DNA of 64,000 nucleotides, taken from assembly GCA_001592805.2 (NCBI GenBank), contig CP051141.1:2852001-2916000 (forward strand), in the 5' to 3' direction. The number at the start of each line of letters is the position of its first letter. Position 1 is the stretch's first letter. Positions 35,201 through 45,663 of this stretch are shown here, piece by piece. The notes under the pieces were generated by a model, which was given only the letters and a program-made list of their open reading frames with translations, had not been told where the DNA came from and searched no databases. This stretch comes from Peltaster fructicola (taxonomy: Eukaryota; Ascomycota; Dothideomycetes). A program made the translations under genes and the position numbers.

Positions 35201-36954
35201 CACATCGAATCAGGAAGCTCCGAACAGCATCTTTGGCTATTGGTTAGGCTTATATGGACTCTACGCAGTCCTTGCCATCCTGGCACTTGCTGCTGCATGC
35301 TGGCTGATGCTGGTTCAAATGATCAAAGCTTCAGGAAACTCATTGCATACTACTCTTTGCAAGACCTTGGAGAGAGCACCGATCACGCTATTCTCGATGT
35401 TGAGTCCGGGTCTTACCATCGATAGGTTCAGTCAAGACATGTCATTGGTCGATATGGAGCTGCCGCTGTCGTTATCGAGTCTAGCTATCACTGGTATGGT
35501 TACACTCGGACAATTCGGACTGGTACTCAGTGCTTCGAAGTATATCGCTGCTGCCCTCCCGCTCACGGTGGCAGCATGCGTTGTCATCCAGCGATTGTAC
35601 ATCAAGACATCACGCCAGTTGAGGTTCCACGAGATCGAGACCAAGGCTCCTTTGTACACACAATTCATCGAGACACTGGACGGACTGGCAACAATTCGAG
35701 CCTATGATCTCCAAACAACCATGCAAGACGAGATGAACATATTTGTGGACAAGTGTCAGAAAGCGTGGTATCTGCTGTTCTGTGCACAACGATACCTTGG
35801 AGTGACACTTAACCTCACAGTGTCTGGACTTGTCATAGTACTGGTTGGTGTTGCCATCGCCGCACGAGGACACACTGACACAAGTTTCTATGGCTCTTCT
35901 CTTGTCAATACAATGGTCTTTGGAATGTATATCGCAATGACGATAGACTATTGGTGCAACTTCGAGAATGGCCTGGCTGCTATCGAAAGGACTAAGGAGT
36001 TCTCAGAGAACACTCCCTGGAAACCACTGAGGTCGTCGACCACGATGCTGAGATGCCGTTCGAGTTTGGATCTATCAGGATCGACAAGCTTTCCACTGGC
36101 TACCAGTAAGTACAGTTACAGTGGCAAAGGTCGTTTGCCGTTGAGCTTATGTTGACACTTCTACCAGGCACGGCAGCAACGTGATCCATCAGATCTCTTG
36201 CGACATACCTCCTGGTCAGAAAGTTGCCATATGTGGTCGGAGTGGAAGGTAAGTGAGCTGGCATCGACCATGCGGCATAAGGTTGACCAGGAGAACAGTG
36301 GTAAGACAACCTTATTGTTCTCACTACTACGACTTCTTGAAGCGAAAGAAGGCCGAATAGAGATAGATGCTCGAGACGTCTCGCACATACCTCACGAAGA
36401 CCTCCGCAAGAATATCAGCTGTGTTCCTCAGCACCCCTTAATCTTGGACGCCACTATCAGAAGCAACGTGGATGTCCTTGATGAACACTCAGACGAGGAG
36501 GTCTTAGCAGCCCTCAAGAAAGCAGGACTCGAAGATGCATTCGCCGAGCAAGGGTTAGACACCGTAGTGACTGCAAAGACACTATCATATTCTCAGAACC
36601 AGCTTGTCTGCTTGGCAAGAGCACTGGTCAAGCAGCGGAAAGTACTTGTGCTCGATGAAGCAACAAGCAGGTAAGACTATGCCTGGAAAATCTGACACTA
36701 CATGCGCAGGAGCTGACTTCTATGATAGTTTGGATGCGAAGGTCGACGCCAAGTTACAGCAGGTGGTCTGCGAGACCTTGCCAGGCGTAACTGTGATCTC
36801 AGTCATGCACAGGTTTGATTACATCCTGAGGTATGATCGCATAGTCCTAATGTCGAATGGGAAGATCATCGAAGACGATACGCCTGAACGACTGTTGGCG
36901 GATCCTACCTCAGCCTTTGCACAGTTGTATAAGGCTGAGCAGAGGGAGAGCTAG
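32299..36954 (+). pseudogene. ABC-C (MRP-type) multidrug transporter, inactivated
   Basis: Seven exons are recognisable: 32299-32535, 32586-34568, 34624-34786, 34846-36105, 36168-36248, 36299-36670, 36729-36954. All introns are 50-62 bp with consensus ends and matching phase. Together they span the full fungal ABC-C layout of about 1,440 codons: N-terminal helices, TMD1, NBD1 (Walker A GPSASGKSTLL, signature LSGGQKQ, Walker B LIVIDEPFTGVD), TMD2, NBD2 (Walker A GRSGSGKTT, Walker B VLVLDEATSSLD, H-loop VMHRFD). In-frame TAA codons lie at 32751-32753 and 33078-33080 and cannot be removed by plausible introns. A one-base loss near 36013-36022 shifts frame in the TMD2-NBD2 linker. The NBD2 signature reads LSYSQNQ, losing the usual glycine. 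I infer a young pseudogene of a drug-efflux pump; sequence error is a weaker alternative because two lesions are substitutions. Confidence 0.8.
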
Positions 36955-37353
36955 ATGTACCTGAAAACCGTATAGTCGAAGGGCCCATGAACCATTGGGA
37001 AACTGTAACGGCAGTCTTGTGTTGGAGGCACTACGCCAGGAATCGTGATCGCATGTGCCGTATGATAGTAGTAGCATGTGAACACGCCTCGACCAGGATC
37101 TCTGGTCCATGACCAGGATACAGGAACTGGTACGTACCTACAGCCAATTCTGATGCAGCACAATCGACTGTTGTCTGTATCCACTGCATACTGTCCGACA
37201 TGTATCTCCTGCAAATAAAGTCCTGCTTGCAAAATGACAAAATGTGTGTGAGCACAGGCCATTTCGCGACCTACAACCACCTTCTCTCAAGCTCTTTAGC
37301 AGAGCAAACAACATATTGCGCAACCAGTCTTTGCGCTTACGCACTCTGCATTT
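36955..37353. other. Intergenic, promoter of Y14 gene
   Basis: About 400 bp with no supported coding capacity, holding the end of the ABC locus and the upstream region of the RBM8A/Y14 gene. Confidence 0.5.
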
Positions 37354-37871
37354 ATGGCAGACACAGAGATGGAGGTCGACGCTCCTGCGTCACCTCAAGC
37401 ACAGAACAACGGCACTGACTCCGACACAAAGACTGCCGACAACGCAGTCGCAGTACGTTCGATCGAAGGCTGGATTGTCGTTGTCACCAACATCCACGAA
37501 GAGGCGACTGAAGAAGACGTCACGGACATGTTCTCAGAGTTCGGCGACATCAAGAATATCCACCTCAATCTCGACCGAAGGTCAGGTTATGCCAAGGTAC
37601 AGAGTCGACTACCTCTAGGGAAGCTAGCTGGCTAACACAAGTGCGACAGGGCTATGCTTTGATCGAATACACGACCCTCGCGGACGCAAAGACTGCGGTG
37701 GAAGGTGCGAATGGTCAGCAACTCATGGAACAAACTGTCAATGTGGACTTCGCATTCGTTCGACCACCTGCTAAGAGCGGCGCTCCGAAAGGATCTAGGA
37801 AATCGGAAAGAAGACGAAGTGTCAGCCCTGGCGAAGATCGCGCGAGACGTCGAGAAGACGCCGATGAGTGA
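37354..37871 (+). CDS. RBM8A: Exon junction complex protein Y14
   Basis: Two exons (37354-37596 and 37650-37871) with a 53-bp intron encode 154 residues. An acidic N-terminus ([11 protein letters not shown]) precedes the hallmark [20 protein letters not shown]. One RRM spans about residues 38-117, with RNP2-like IVVVTN and RNP1-like KGYALIEY split exactly by the intron. [13 protein letters not shown] is nearly identical across Y14 orthologues. The C-terminus is an Arg/Ser-rich tail ([16 protein letters not shown]). Y14 pairs with Mago, and the RRM is used for that protein contact more than for RNA. The dimer is deposited on spliced mRNAs and acts in nonsense-mediated decay, splicing and mRNA localisation. 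Its retention fits an intron-rich genome. Confidence 0.95.
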
Positions 37872-38654
37872 ATACGACTGCGCAGAAGATAAGAGCTGTA
37901 ACATCAGACGTGCAATGAAGCACCTGGGATAGCATTGCTTTGCAGTGTGCGCATTGCAGAGGAGCCGACTCGCTCGGCAGATATAAGCATTGTATGACTG
38001 GTGAGTCTTGCTAGCACGGTATCTGGCAGTCTACTGACCTGGCTTGCAGACAACATCGAAGCTTGATCTGTACCATACACTTGCTTCTTAGTGGTCGCGA
38101 GGTTGAGAGACCACATAGCCATGGACTTGGAGCCTCGACAGCAGTGGCAGCAATGACTGGGTCACTGTGATCAGCACCGAGGGCTAGGACCTTCAGCCAT
38201 GTACCCTGGCTCTCTGCCACCAAGGTAATCAGAGACTGTCCTGACAGGCCTACGTAACGATCTTAAGATCAGGGCATCGCGGGTTGACTGATGGTATATG
38301 CGCTCAGATTGAAGCACAATGTCACAAACATCCGACCCAGCGCAAGAGCAGCGCATTCAGATTTGAGGGGAGATGCTTGGTGTACACGAAAACCTCACAT
38401 TGCATAATGCGCCAGTATCGGCGCCCAAAGAGCTTGACAATGGAGGTAGGTTGATCCAAATTCCCCTGCTCTCGGTCTCACTACTCCATACTCGACCAAA
38501 GCGTTGTTCAATCATATCGTCAAATACGACTGATGTGCAGGTTTCGTGTCACGATGAACGCCTGCAATGCCAGTGCACAGTCTGGACGCATCACCACTCA
38601 CAACGCCAGAATATGCCATCCGCTCGCTCAAACACAACAATCATCGAATCTCCA
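37872..38654. other. Intergenic, no gene resolved
   Basis: Downstream flanks of two convergent genes. No coding or RNA feature is supported here. Confidence 0.5.
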
Positions 38655-39281
38655 TCATGGCATCTGTGCCGGACGACGCATCTCAGTGAGCGAGATCGGC
38701 TCGTCATCATCACTGCGCGGCTCGTAGGCTGGTGGTGGTGTGCGTGTCCTCGTAACGCTATTGTACGCTGGAGGTGCTTCGAAGTCGGTCACAGCCCTCC
38801 TGGCATGTAGCGGCCGTCGCGCGGTGGGTGCATCGCTCACAGGAACGCTGTCGAACTGCCGTACCCATGCGCTGACTGCGGGTGTCTGTCCAGATAGTAC
38901 AGGTGGCTGTACAGATGACCCAACATCCTCAGCTCTCCTCGCCTCCTCCGCGTCCAATCGTGCCTCTTCTGCTTTCGCATGCTGTACCTCCCGGTCTCCA
39001 GCAGAACTCGAGCTCTCGGCGCTGAGCCTGCGTTGTCGCACGAACTGACCCATCCATCGATCACGCTCCCTCTCTTCCATGACCAGGAATTGGAGCCATT
39101 CGCTCGAGCTCAGCTCGTCTGGCTCGATGTCGCGCATGCGAAGTTGACTGGCTGCATAGTGTCGTCGTGCGATTGATTGTGGTCGATTCGTGATGGCCTC
39201 AACTTGTAATGCGCCGAAACCGCCTGTCCTGATGATGGGCGTGTTGTACATAGCCGAGCGAGGTGTTGAGCGCGACGGCAT
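38655..39281 (-). CDS. Uncharacterised protein with two PPxY motifs
   Basis: A single unspliced frame of 208 codons starts MPSRSTPRSAMYNTPIIRTG. The N-terminal third contains MRDIEPDELSSSEWLQFLVM. A highly charged helix rich in Glu, Arg and Ala (about residues 75-120) follows and probably forms a coiled coil. Near the C-terminus are two WW-domain-binding motifs, APPAYNS and PPPAYEP, about 12 residues apart. Paired PPxY motifs are typical of adaptors or substrates of Rsp5/Nedd4 ubiquitin ligases, so a trafficking-related role is possible, but this is inference. No transmembrane segment or known domain is visible. Coding is supported by length, a clean start and the motif-bearing tail, not by homology I can name. 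Confidence 0.6.
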   Translation of the reverse strand: MPSRSTPRSAMYNTPIIRTGGFGALQVEAITNRPQSIARRHYAASQLRMRDIEPDELSSSEWLQFLVMEERERDRWMGQFVRQRRLSAESSSSAGDREVQHAKAEEARLDAEEARRAEDVGSSVQPPVLSGQTPAVSAWVRQFDSVPVSDAPTARRPLHARRAVTDFEAPPAYNSVTRTRTPPPAYEPRSDDDEPISLTEMRRPAQMP

Positions 39282-41168
39282 CTTGAAAGTAAGTGTACTC
39301 TGATATCGATTGATCCTTGCTGCACGTGTGATCGATTGCCTTGTTCGACGTTGAACTGGACGATAAGGCTCGCTCTCGATCGTAGATGTAGTGGAGTTTC
39401 ACTTAGCACTCCCACACGAGATGAGGTCGGGTATAAATGGGGGATACGTGAGATGGACTCAAAATGTCGCAAACACGAGAGAAGGATGAGTTTGAGGCTA
39501 CCTTGGCAGCAGTGCCTATTATCCGTGGATTCTTGGCCAGATGAATGTACATTGTGATCACGAGTTGATGTGTGCGCGGATTGGTGGAAGTGGGGTGGAT
39601 CCGCAGCAGGGCAACATGATCGACAAGCACAAGAGCTCTCTTAAGCTATTCGTGGCGAGCACATAGGATGTAGACCTAGGCCTCAGCCTCGATGTATGCA
39701 TCCTACGCAGCTTGGCTGCTTTTACTTGGTGTAGGCACTGTCCTGGCCTCCTGTGTTGACCACAGTATTGCTAGTCGTATGGGTCAAGGTGACGTTGTTG
39801 AAGTGGGTAGCTTCGGACTGGAGACGCGCTGACTCCGTCAAGTATTCTTGACAGCATGATTGTTGACATGAAATCGCTCATTGTGACATATCGTTCTCTC
39901 CTACGCTATATGTGCACGCAGGATCGCGTTGTTCCAGCAGTGTGGTCTGCAGCTCGTTGAGAGTAAGACTATGATTGCTTGTACGACCGGTTGACGACCA
40001 GGATAGCAAGGTGAAACATCGCGTCAGGCACCGCGAAGTCAGCGATACGGCAGAGCCTGATTGTACGTTGCGAGGATCATGATTCGTGGTGCCGCAATCG
40101 ACAATGCATTTCGCGGAGGCTAGACTTCACTCCGATCATGCCCAGCAGACCGGGCGAGATTCTGAGCCCAGGTCAGAGTTGTGGTTAATGTTCATTATCA
40201 GCCCGCCGGCTAAGCATTGGCTGAAGCAGACCATTGGACTTTGCAGCATGAGCCACGATCGCTGTCGAAGGGAGCAGGTTGCAGTGCGTTGCATGGCTGT
40301 CTCGGTTATGGAGACGTGCAGCGTCAACCTCGTTGAGATGCAACAACTAGTGTGCTGCAGTGTGTATCGCTGTATGACCTAGGCTCCGACATGATAGCAG
40401 GGTTTCAAACGCTGTGCGGCCATCAATTTGTTGCAGATTCAAGGAAGCATTCGGGTAAAGAATACACGGAACAGTGCAGAGACGCTTGTCAAGTCCGACC
40501 GGAAGATGATGCCTGGTGCCAACCTTGCAGCGGTTCGTCTTATGCTGAGTGATCACATGGGATACCATCACTCAGTCCAAGAGACTCTGGTATCATGACT
40601 CGCATGGTATTGTAGTTGCGGTCGCTGCTGCTCTAAGACATCGCCGCGGTTTGTGAGGAGCGTGATGAACATTTGCTGAACATGCAGATGATATCGAAAC
40701 GCTTCTCTTGGCCCTCCAGTGACCAAGTAGTAAGCAAGGGACCGGGGACGACTGACAAGCAGCACGAGTAGTCCGTGACCCAGTATCGTAGACCAGCATG
40801 GCAGCTGCCAAGAAGTATAACACTTATCATATTGCCAGGCCTTGATGCATGACGACTGCAAGTACCGTTACAGCTGTATCTAGTCGCATGCTGTGCCTGG
40901 AGGCAACCTCATCAATCAAGGAGTCACATCGCAGCTCCGATATAGCGACGGCAATATTGTGTGTAAGGTGATGAGTACAGACGGGAAATGTGGTAGGAAG
41001 GTAGTCGTTCGACCAAGGGAAGCAGGTGGTTGGTGCTTGCTCATCTCCGCTTGCTTCACTTCTGAGCTGCATCATCACAACAATAACAGACACATCGCGC
41101 AAAGGAACAGCGCGCTACACACGCTCACCTGGCCTTCCTGACACATTGTCACACCACCAGGGAAGACG
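39282..41168. other. Intergenic, no gene resolved
   Basis: About 1.9 kb between divergently transcribed neighbours. No recognisable gene; short frames such as 40086-40382 have no support. It should contain promoters of both flanking genes. Confidence 0.5.
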
Positions 41169-42002
41169 ATGGAGACATTCAACAAACTAGCAGGCGTGCG
41201 CGACGTCACCAAACCACTCCCTCCACCACCACCTCCTATCCCACATGATGAACCCTCCGAGCAAACAGTCTCTCGTCGCGCCTCCCGTGCTTCGTTGCCA
41301 CGAGATCTCCATCGCTCGCCATCGCGAAGGTCGCTACGATCAAGCAAGCATGCGCCATCGCGCAGATCACAAGAGCAGATACCTCCATTACCACAAACAC
41401 CACATACGCCCGGCTTCGTGACTGCAAGAGAAGCGTCAGCAGAATCAGAGCCTCAGCAGACTGGCCGACCCTCTATCACCAGCGCAGGCAGCGATGAAGA
41501 GTTCGAATGGGGTCCTTCACATCCATGCTTTCCACACGTCAACCCTCACTGTCTACCAGACTCAGAGGAGTATCGGAACACCCGTGTGATACGGGTGAAG
41601 CGAGATTGGCTCGTGTCGGGCGACCTCTATCCACAATATCAGAACTTGTATCCTGACATCCTCGATCCGCTGGTCTCAGACACAGACTTCAGGTTCTTGA
41701 TCACGAATCTCAATACACGATTAGAGACAATTTTCAACCCCTGGGCGGTGTCGGCATGGGTTGATGCGATACTGGGAGTGCTTACAGGCTTCCTATGGGA
41801 CGACTTTGGCCTGACGAGCACTAAGAGAGGAATCAAAGATCTGGAAAGCTTTATCGAGAGGTGGAATCGTCAGAAGGCAGGAGAATCACAAGACGTGAGG
41901 TTGATCCAGCTCCGGCGGACCGGGTTTATGTCTCTGGACTTCATTGTTCCAGATCCTGGCTTGGACAGTGTCGACGCTGACGACCCACACATTAAAGAGT
42001 AA
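41169..42002 (+). CDS. ERF4: Erf4/Golgin-A7 family, palmitoyltransferase accessory subunit
   Basis: An unspliced 277-residue protein. The first 110 residues are disordered, with a proline run (KPLPPPPPPIPHDEP) and Arg/Ser-rich stretches. The Golgin-A7/Erf4 domain occupies about residues 130-235: TRVIRVKRDWLVSGDLYPQY, FRFLITNLNTRLETIFNPW, then LTGFLWDDFGLTSTKRGIK, with the conserved hydrophobic hairpin that dips into the membrane. A C-terminal extension of about 40 residues follows. Erf4 forms a complex with the DHHC enzyme Erf2 at the ER and is needed for Ras palmitoylation and plasma-membrane delivery. The start fits the domain's usual spacing. It converges on the laccase gene with 176 bp between stops. 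Confidence 0.88.
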   Translation: METFNKLAGVRDVTKPLPPPPPPIPHDEPSEQTVSRRASRASLPRDLHRSPSRRSLRSSKHAPSRRSQEQIPPLPQTPHTPGFVTAREASAESEPQQTGRPSITSAGSDEEFEWGPSHPCFPHVNPHCLPDSEEYRNTRVIRVKRDWLVSGDLYPQYQNLYPDILDPLVSDTDFRFLITNLNTRLETIFNPWAVSAWVDAILGVLTGFLWDDFGLTSTKRGIKDLESFIERWNRQKAGESQDVRLIQLRRTGFMSLDFIVPDPGLDSVDADDPHIKE

Positions 42003-42178
42003 TCAATCTATATTGCTAATAACACATTATTATGGCGAAGAAAGCCGTATAGACAACCTATTACTCTGTGCGGCAGAAACGCACATGCTTATGCTCTCGT
42101 CGTGAAGAGTCCCTGAAGCTCGCCACCCATGCTATGCACCCAATCGCTGAATCGCCTATCAAAGTGAAGCAAAAGAGA

Positions 42179-44170
42179 TCACAGACCTGAGTCGATTTGC
42201 TCAACGACATGGCTGCCTGAGAATGATGCCCAGTCTCGACAAGTCTGTGCCACGGTCGATGGGATGTTCACCTTCTTTATGTCATCTGGTCTCTCCAACA
42301 CGGTGATGTAGAGACCAGCACTGACGTGCCAGGCGATATGGCAGTGCAGTGGCCAGCTTCCAGGATTATCCGCGTCGATCTGCAGAACCATATACGCTGG
42401 TGTGTTCGCGTCCTGGGCGTTCTGAAGGATGTGAACATCCCTTCGTTGTGGGTTCTGTGGACGAGTGATATCGCCATTCCAAGTGCCGAAGCCTTCTGCG
42501 AGAATGTCGTAGTTATGACCGTGCAAGTGCATTGGGTGTGCACCTGTCAGGGCGTGATTGTAGAGAACAATACGAATCGACGAGTTGCTGCCATAGTTAT
42601 AGACGTTCCATTCGGGTGCGAACTTGTCGTTGCCGAGTTTGGCCTCAAGGTAGATAGGGTCGTTGAAGTCTGTTCGGAAGCTGCTGTTGCTCATGAAGAA
42701 CAGATCGTGTGTGCCATTGGATTGGTAAGTGATGTCGACCTTCGTCGTAACTGCTGGATTGGCAGCTGGTGTGATCGCGTAGTAAGGAACAGTGTCTTCA
42801 AGAGGATCGTTTTTGCAGCTGTTGATCTGCTCAGCTGTCACACTAGAGGTTGTATTTGGCTCGGCGTTCTTATCAGCATCTTGGTAGTAGATAGCAGCAA
42901 CAGCAAGAGGCGAGATGCCGTCGGTCAGAGTGCAGCCGCCCACAAAGGCACTCTTGCCCAGATCAGATCGCATCCAGACAGCATCTCGAGAACTGCCATT
43001 TGCCTTGACGATGATGTCTGTTCGCTGACCCACACCAAGAGTGACAACATCAACATTGTATGGCTGGACTGGAACGAAGTCGTTGGCGATGACCGTCATT
43101 TGATGGTTGTCGATGCTGAACTTCTGAATACCTTCTGCTCCAGCATTGATGAGGCGCAGCCTGTAGGTCTTACCGCTGATGAAGTTGAACTTCGAAATGC
43201 CAGCATTCGGAGTGCAGGCCTGCCCATTCTTGATTGACTTGCAAGGGTAGTTCATCTTTCCATTGATCAAGTTGTTGTTCGACACTGGTGGAGGTAGCTT
43301 CTGCTTAGCCGGGGCCATTACCTGCTCAATAAGAGTGAAGTAGTCGTCGTGGTACCAGTCGGTGAGCAAGACAGGCCCGAGGTCGATATCGTAGTCTGCG
43401 TTGTCATGTGGTCCATAGATGATCATTGGACCAAGAATGCCACCTGCGTATTGTGCTGAGTAATGGGCGTGCCACCAGCTAGTGCCATAGAGGTCCGCTT
43501 TGAAGCGATAGGTAAAGCTCTTGCCAGGTGCGATTGGGCATTGCGACACACCTGGCACACCATCCATGTAGGGTGTGTCCTTTTGAAGTAATCCGTGCCA
43601 ATGCAACGATGTGCCCTCATCAAGCTGATTGTGCACTGCAACCTCGATCCAGTCACCCCAGTTGGCTTCGATAGTAGGACCTGGGAAAGCATTGTTGACA
43701 ACGATACCGTTCTTTGCCACACCATCAGGATAGATGGTCTTCCTAGTGACGGTGAAGTCGTAATGTCTTGTCACACCAGTCTCTGGAGGGTCTGTGTATG
43801 GATCTGTGTTGGCGGATGTACGACCGCCCCATGGAAAGCCTTGTGGTAGTGGCGAGCCGTTCAGCCAGTCTGGCAAATGAGGCGCCCACAGCGTACCTAA
43901 GAATGTGGCGCCGTTTGTCACGGCTTGTGGCAACTGTGGAACAAGATCTGAGAAAACATCCGTAGGCAGGAAGGCAGGACCTGTGTAGTCTGATGCTGCA
44001 TCACCACCTGTGCTCTGGGTCACTGCTGTTTCCACCGTCGCTTGCACGGAGCTGACAGGCGTGACCTTCAATGTTGGGAGATCTAGATCGACTGTGATGC
44101 CAAGGTCGAGTTGAGGAAGGGCAGCCACAAGTGAGGCCAAGCCTGCGCTGATGAGGAGAGAGTTCTTCAT
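42179..44170 (-). CDS. Secreted ascomycete laccase (multicopper oxidase)
   Basis: An intronless gene of 663 residues from the start MKNSLLISAGLASLVAALPQ, a clear signal peptide; an upstream in-frame start would bury that peptide. All four copper-binding blocks are intact: HWHG (about residues 190-193), WWHAHYSAQYAGG, HPMHLHGHNYD and HCHIAWHVSAGLYIT. In the last block the axial position ten residues after Cys is Leu, as in many ascomycete laccases. The mature C-terminus ends in DSGL, the conserved tail that plugs the solvent channel in ascomycete laccases. Several N-glycosylation sites are present. The enzyme oxidises phenols while reducing oxygen to water, outside the cell or in the wall, with roles in melanin or lignin chemistry. 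The region before the first cupredoxin motif is rather long (over 115 residues). Confidence 0.95.
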   Translation of the reverse strand: MKNSLLISAGLASLVAALPQLDLGITVDLDLPTLKVTPVSSVQATVETAVTQSTGGDAASDYTGPAFLPTDVFSDLVPQLPQAVTNGATFLGTLWAPHLPDWLNGSPLPQGFPWGGRTSANTDPYTDPPETGVTRHYDFTVTRKTIYPDGVAKNGIVVNNAFPGPTIEANWGDWIEVAVHNQLDEGTSLHWHGLLQKDTPYMDGVPGVSQCPIAPGKSFTYRFKADLYGTSWWHAHYSAQYAGGILGPMIIYGPHDNADYDIDLGPVLLTDWYHDDYFTLIEQVMAPAKQKLPPPVSNNNLINGKMNYPCKSIKNGQACTPNAGISKFNFISGKTYRLRLINAGAEGIQKFSIDNHQMTVIANDFVPVQPYNVDVVTLGVGQRTDIIVKANGSSRDAVWMRSDLGKSAFVGGCTLTDGISPLAVAAIYYQDADKNAEPNTTSSVTAEQINSCKNDPLEDTVPYYAITPAANPAVTTKVDITYQSNGTHDLFFMSNSSFRTDFNDPIYLEAKLGNDKFAPEWNVYNYGSNSSIRIVLYNHALTGAHPMHLHGHNYDILAEGFGTWNGDITRPQNPQRRDVHILQNAQDANTPAYMVLQIDADNPGSWPLHCHIAWHVSAGLYITVLERPDDIKKVNIPSTVAQTCRDWASFSGSHVVEQIDSGL

Positions 44171-45663
44171 GAAGGCGAAAGTATGGAAGAGTGGGAGTGT
44201 GACAAAGTAAAGGACATATATGAGTTCGAACAAACCTTGACACCCATGCACACGAGCTACGCTCTCCACGAACTCGCCGCACAGTCAGCCATTACGATGA
44301 GAATAGAAGATCCTTTGGCGAACCATATTCGATTGTCTAGTCATGACCAGTTTGGCAATTGATCACATCGCAGCGCCCATGGTAGTGTCGTCAGGTCCCT
44401 GTTTGGCGTCGCTAGACGAAAGTCAATAGTCGCAAGGTTCGCCCCGAATACGCTCAGACGAGCTGTGGTGCGCTAAGTACGAGCGAGCTATCGGTCTTTC
44501 GTGGCGTTGACGGGCGGAGGAATTGGAATAATCAGTAGAGTGAATACGAGCCGAATAGTGCTGATCTCTGCTGCCTTGTGCTGTCCTTGGCTCGTGCTGA
44601 CGCTGCTCTCGTGGCTGTGAATCGATCCCATGAACAATGGCTGTCGCGAGCCTGTCGCTTTGGTTGTATCATGATGCTTGCTGTATGAGGTCAGATGTTG
44701 TCATTCACAAGGACGATGCTTGGCAGTGCAGCCCGATCCTAGTAGATGCCGCCATTCGAGCGGTTAATATTGGCGTGCGAAACACCCCGTTGCAGATCTA
44801 TGGGTAGTCGCTTTGTATTGTCCGATGTCACTGCGTGCTACCTGTCAGTGTCGAATCGCGCGGTACGGGAAATCGCAACTTGACAATGTCCTTATGGATG
44901 TCCAATCTAACTGTCCCATACAAAAGATCGCGCGGTCCACTTGGTCGAGGGTACAGCAAGTACCGTGGTTCGGACCCCGAGTATTGCATCGAGCGGCGCT
45001 TGTACCTGTCTTGGAGACGTGTGTGCTGATCTGCTCAGCCTTCATAATGCGCAAACTGGTCGTTATGAGGCGGCCAGCGCTGCGTCGACAGACCTGTCAT
45101 GGGGCCTTCAAGTCTTCCTGAAGTCACTGCCACCGCATGATGCACCCATGTTGTGGACTTACACAGCAGAGCCAGCCGTTGTCGCTGGAGCTTAAACCCT
45201 CGGCTCCAACTTGTCGGATACAACGGCGAACTTTGTCCACGCCGTATTATTATTGGAGATCGAGCTGTGGAAAGAAGCTGCTCGCTCTCGCGCGTATTGG
45301 GCAGCGAACAGTAGCGCTCGATTGGTGATGATTTGCCATCGCTCAACCTTTTTTAAGATCTTTCCTAGGTTCCAACGTCATAATCCTTTGTCATGCGCAC
45401 AGGGGCCATTCATTCATGCAGGCCGTCCCTGCACTCTCATCTCTCAGCCCAGCCAGATCCCGCAGCTTTTACGAGCAAGATGTCAGACCTTAGTCAGGTT
45501 TTGCGCTGTAAATGGTACCAAGGATGATCCTTGCCCCAGCTGTGGTGTCGAGATCTAGATCTACAGCCAAGGAAGTTTGTCTTCAGTCGCTCAAGTAGGT
45601 ACAAGTCATGCGCGGTCGCCTCAATACCCTTCAGGCGATATCTCGTCGTCGTTCCGCGATGGC
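44171..45663. other. Intergenic, no gene resolved
   Basis: About 1.5 kb from the laccase promoter to the end of RFC3. Frames such as 44813-45121 (plus) and 45035-45346 (minus) have no domain or splice support. Confidence 0.5.

Noticed and set aside
25000-36954. Secondary-metabolite cluster spanning transporters, CVNH, Nudix and ABC genes
   Set aside because: No synthase, tailoring enzyme or pathway regulator is present; the genes look unrelated.
42326-43237. A 303-codon plus-strand frame opposite the laccase
   Set aside because: Antisense shadow of the laccase coding strand, without recognisable protein features.
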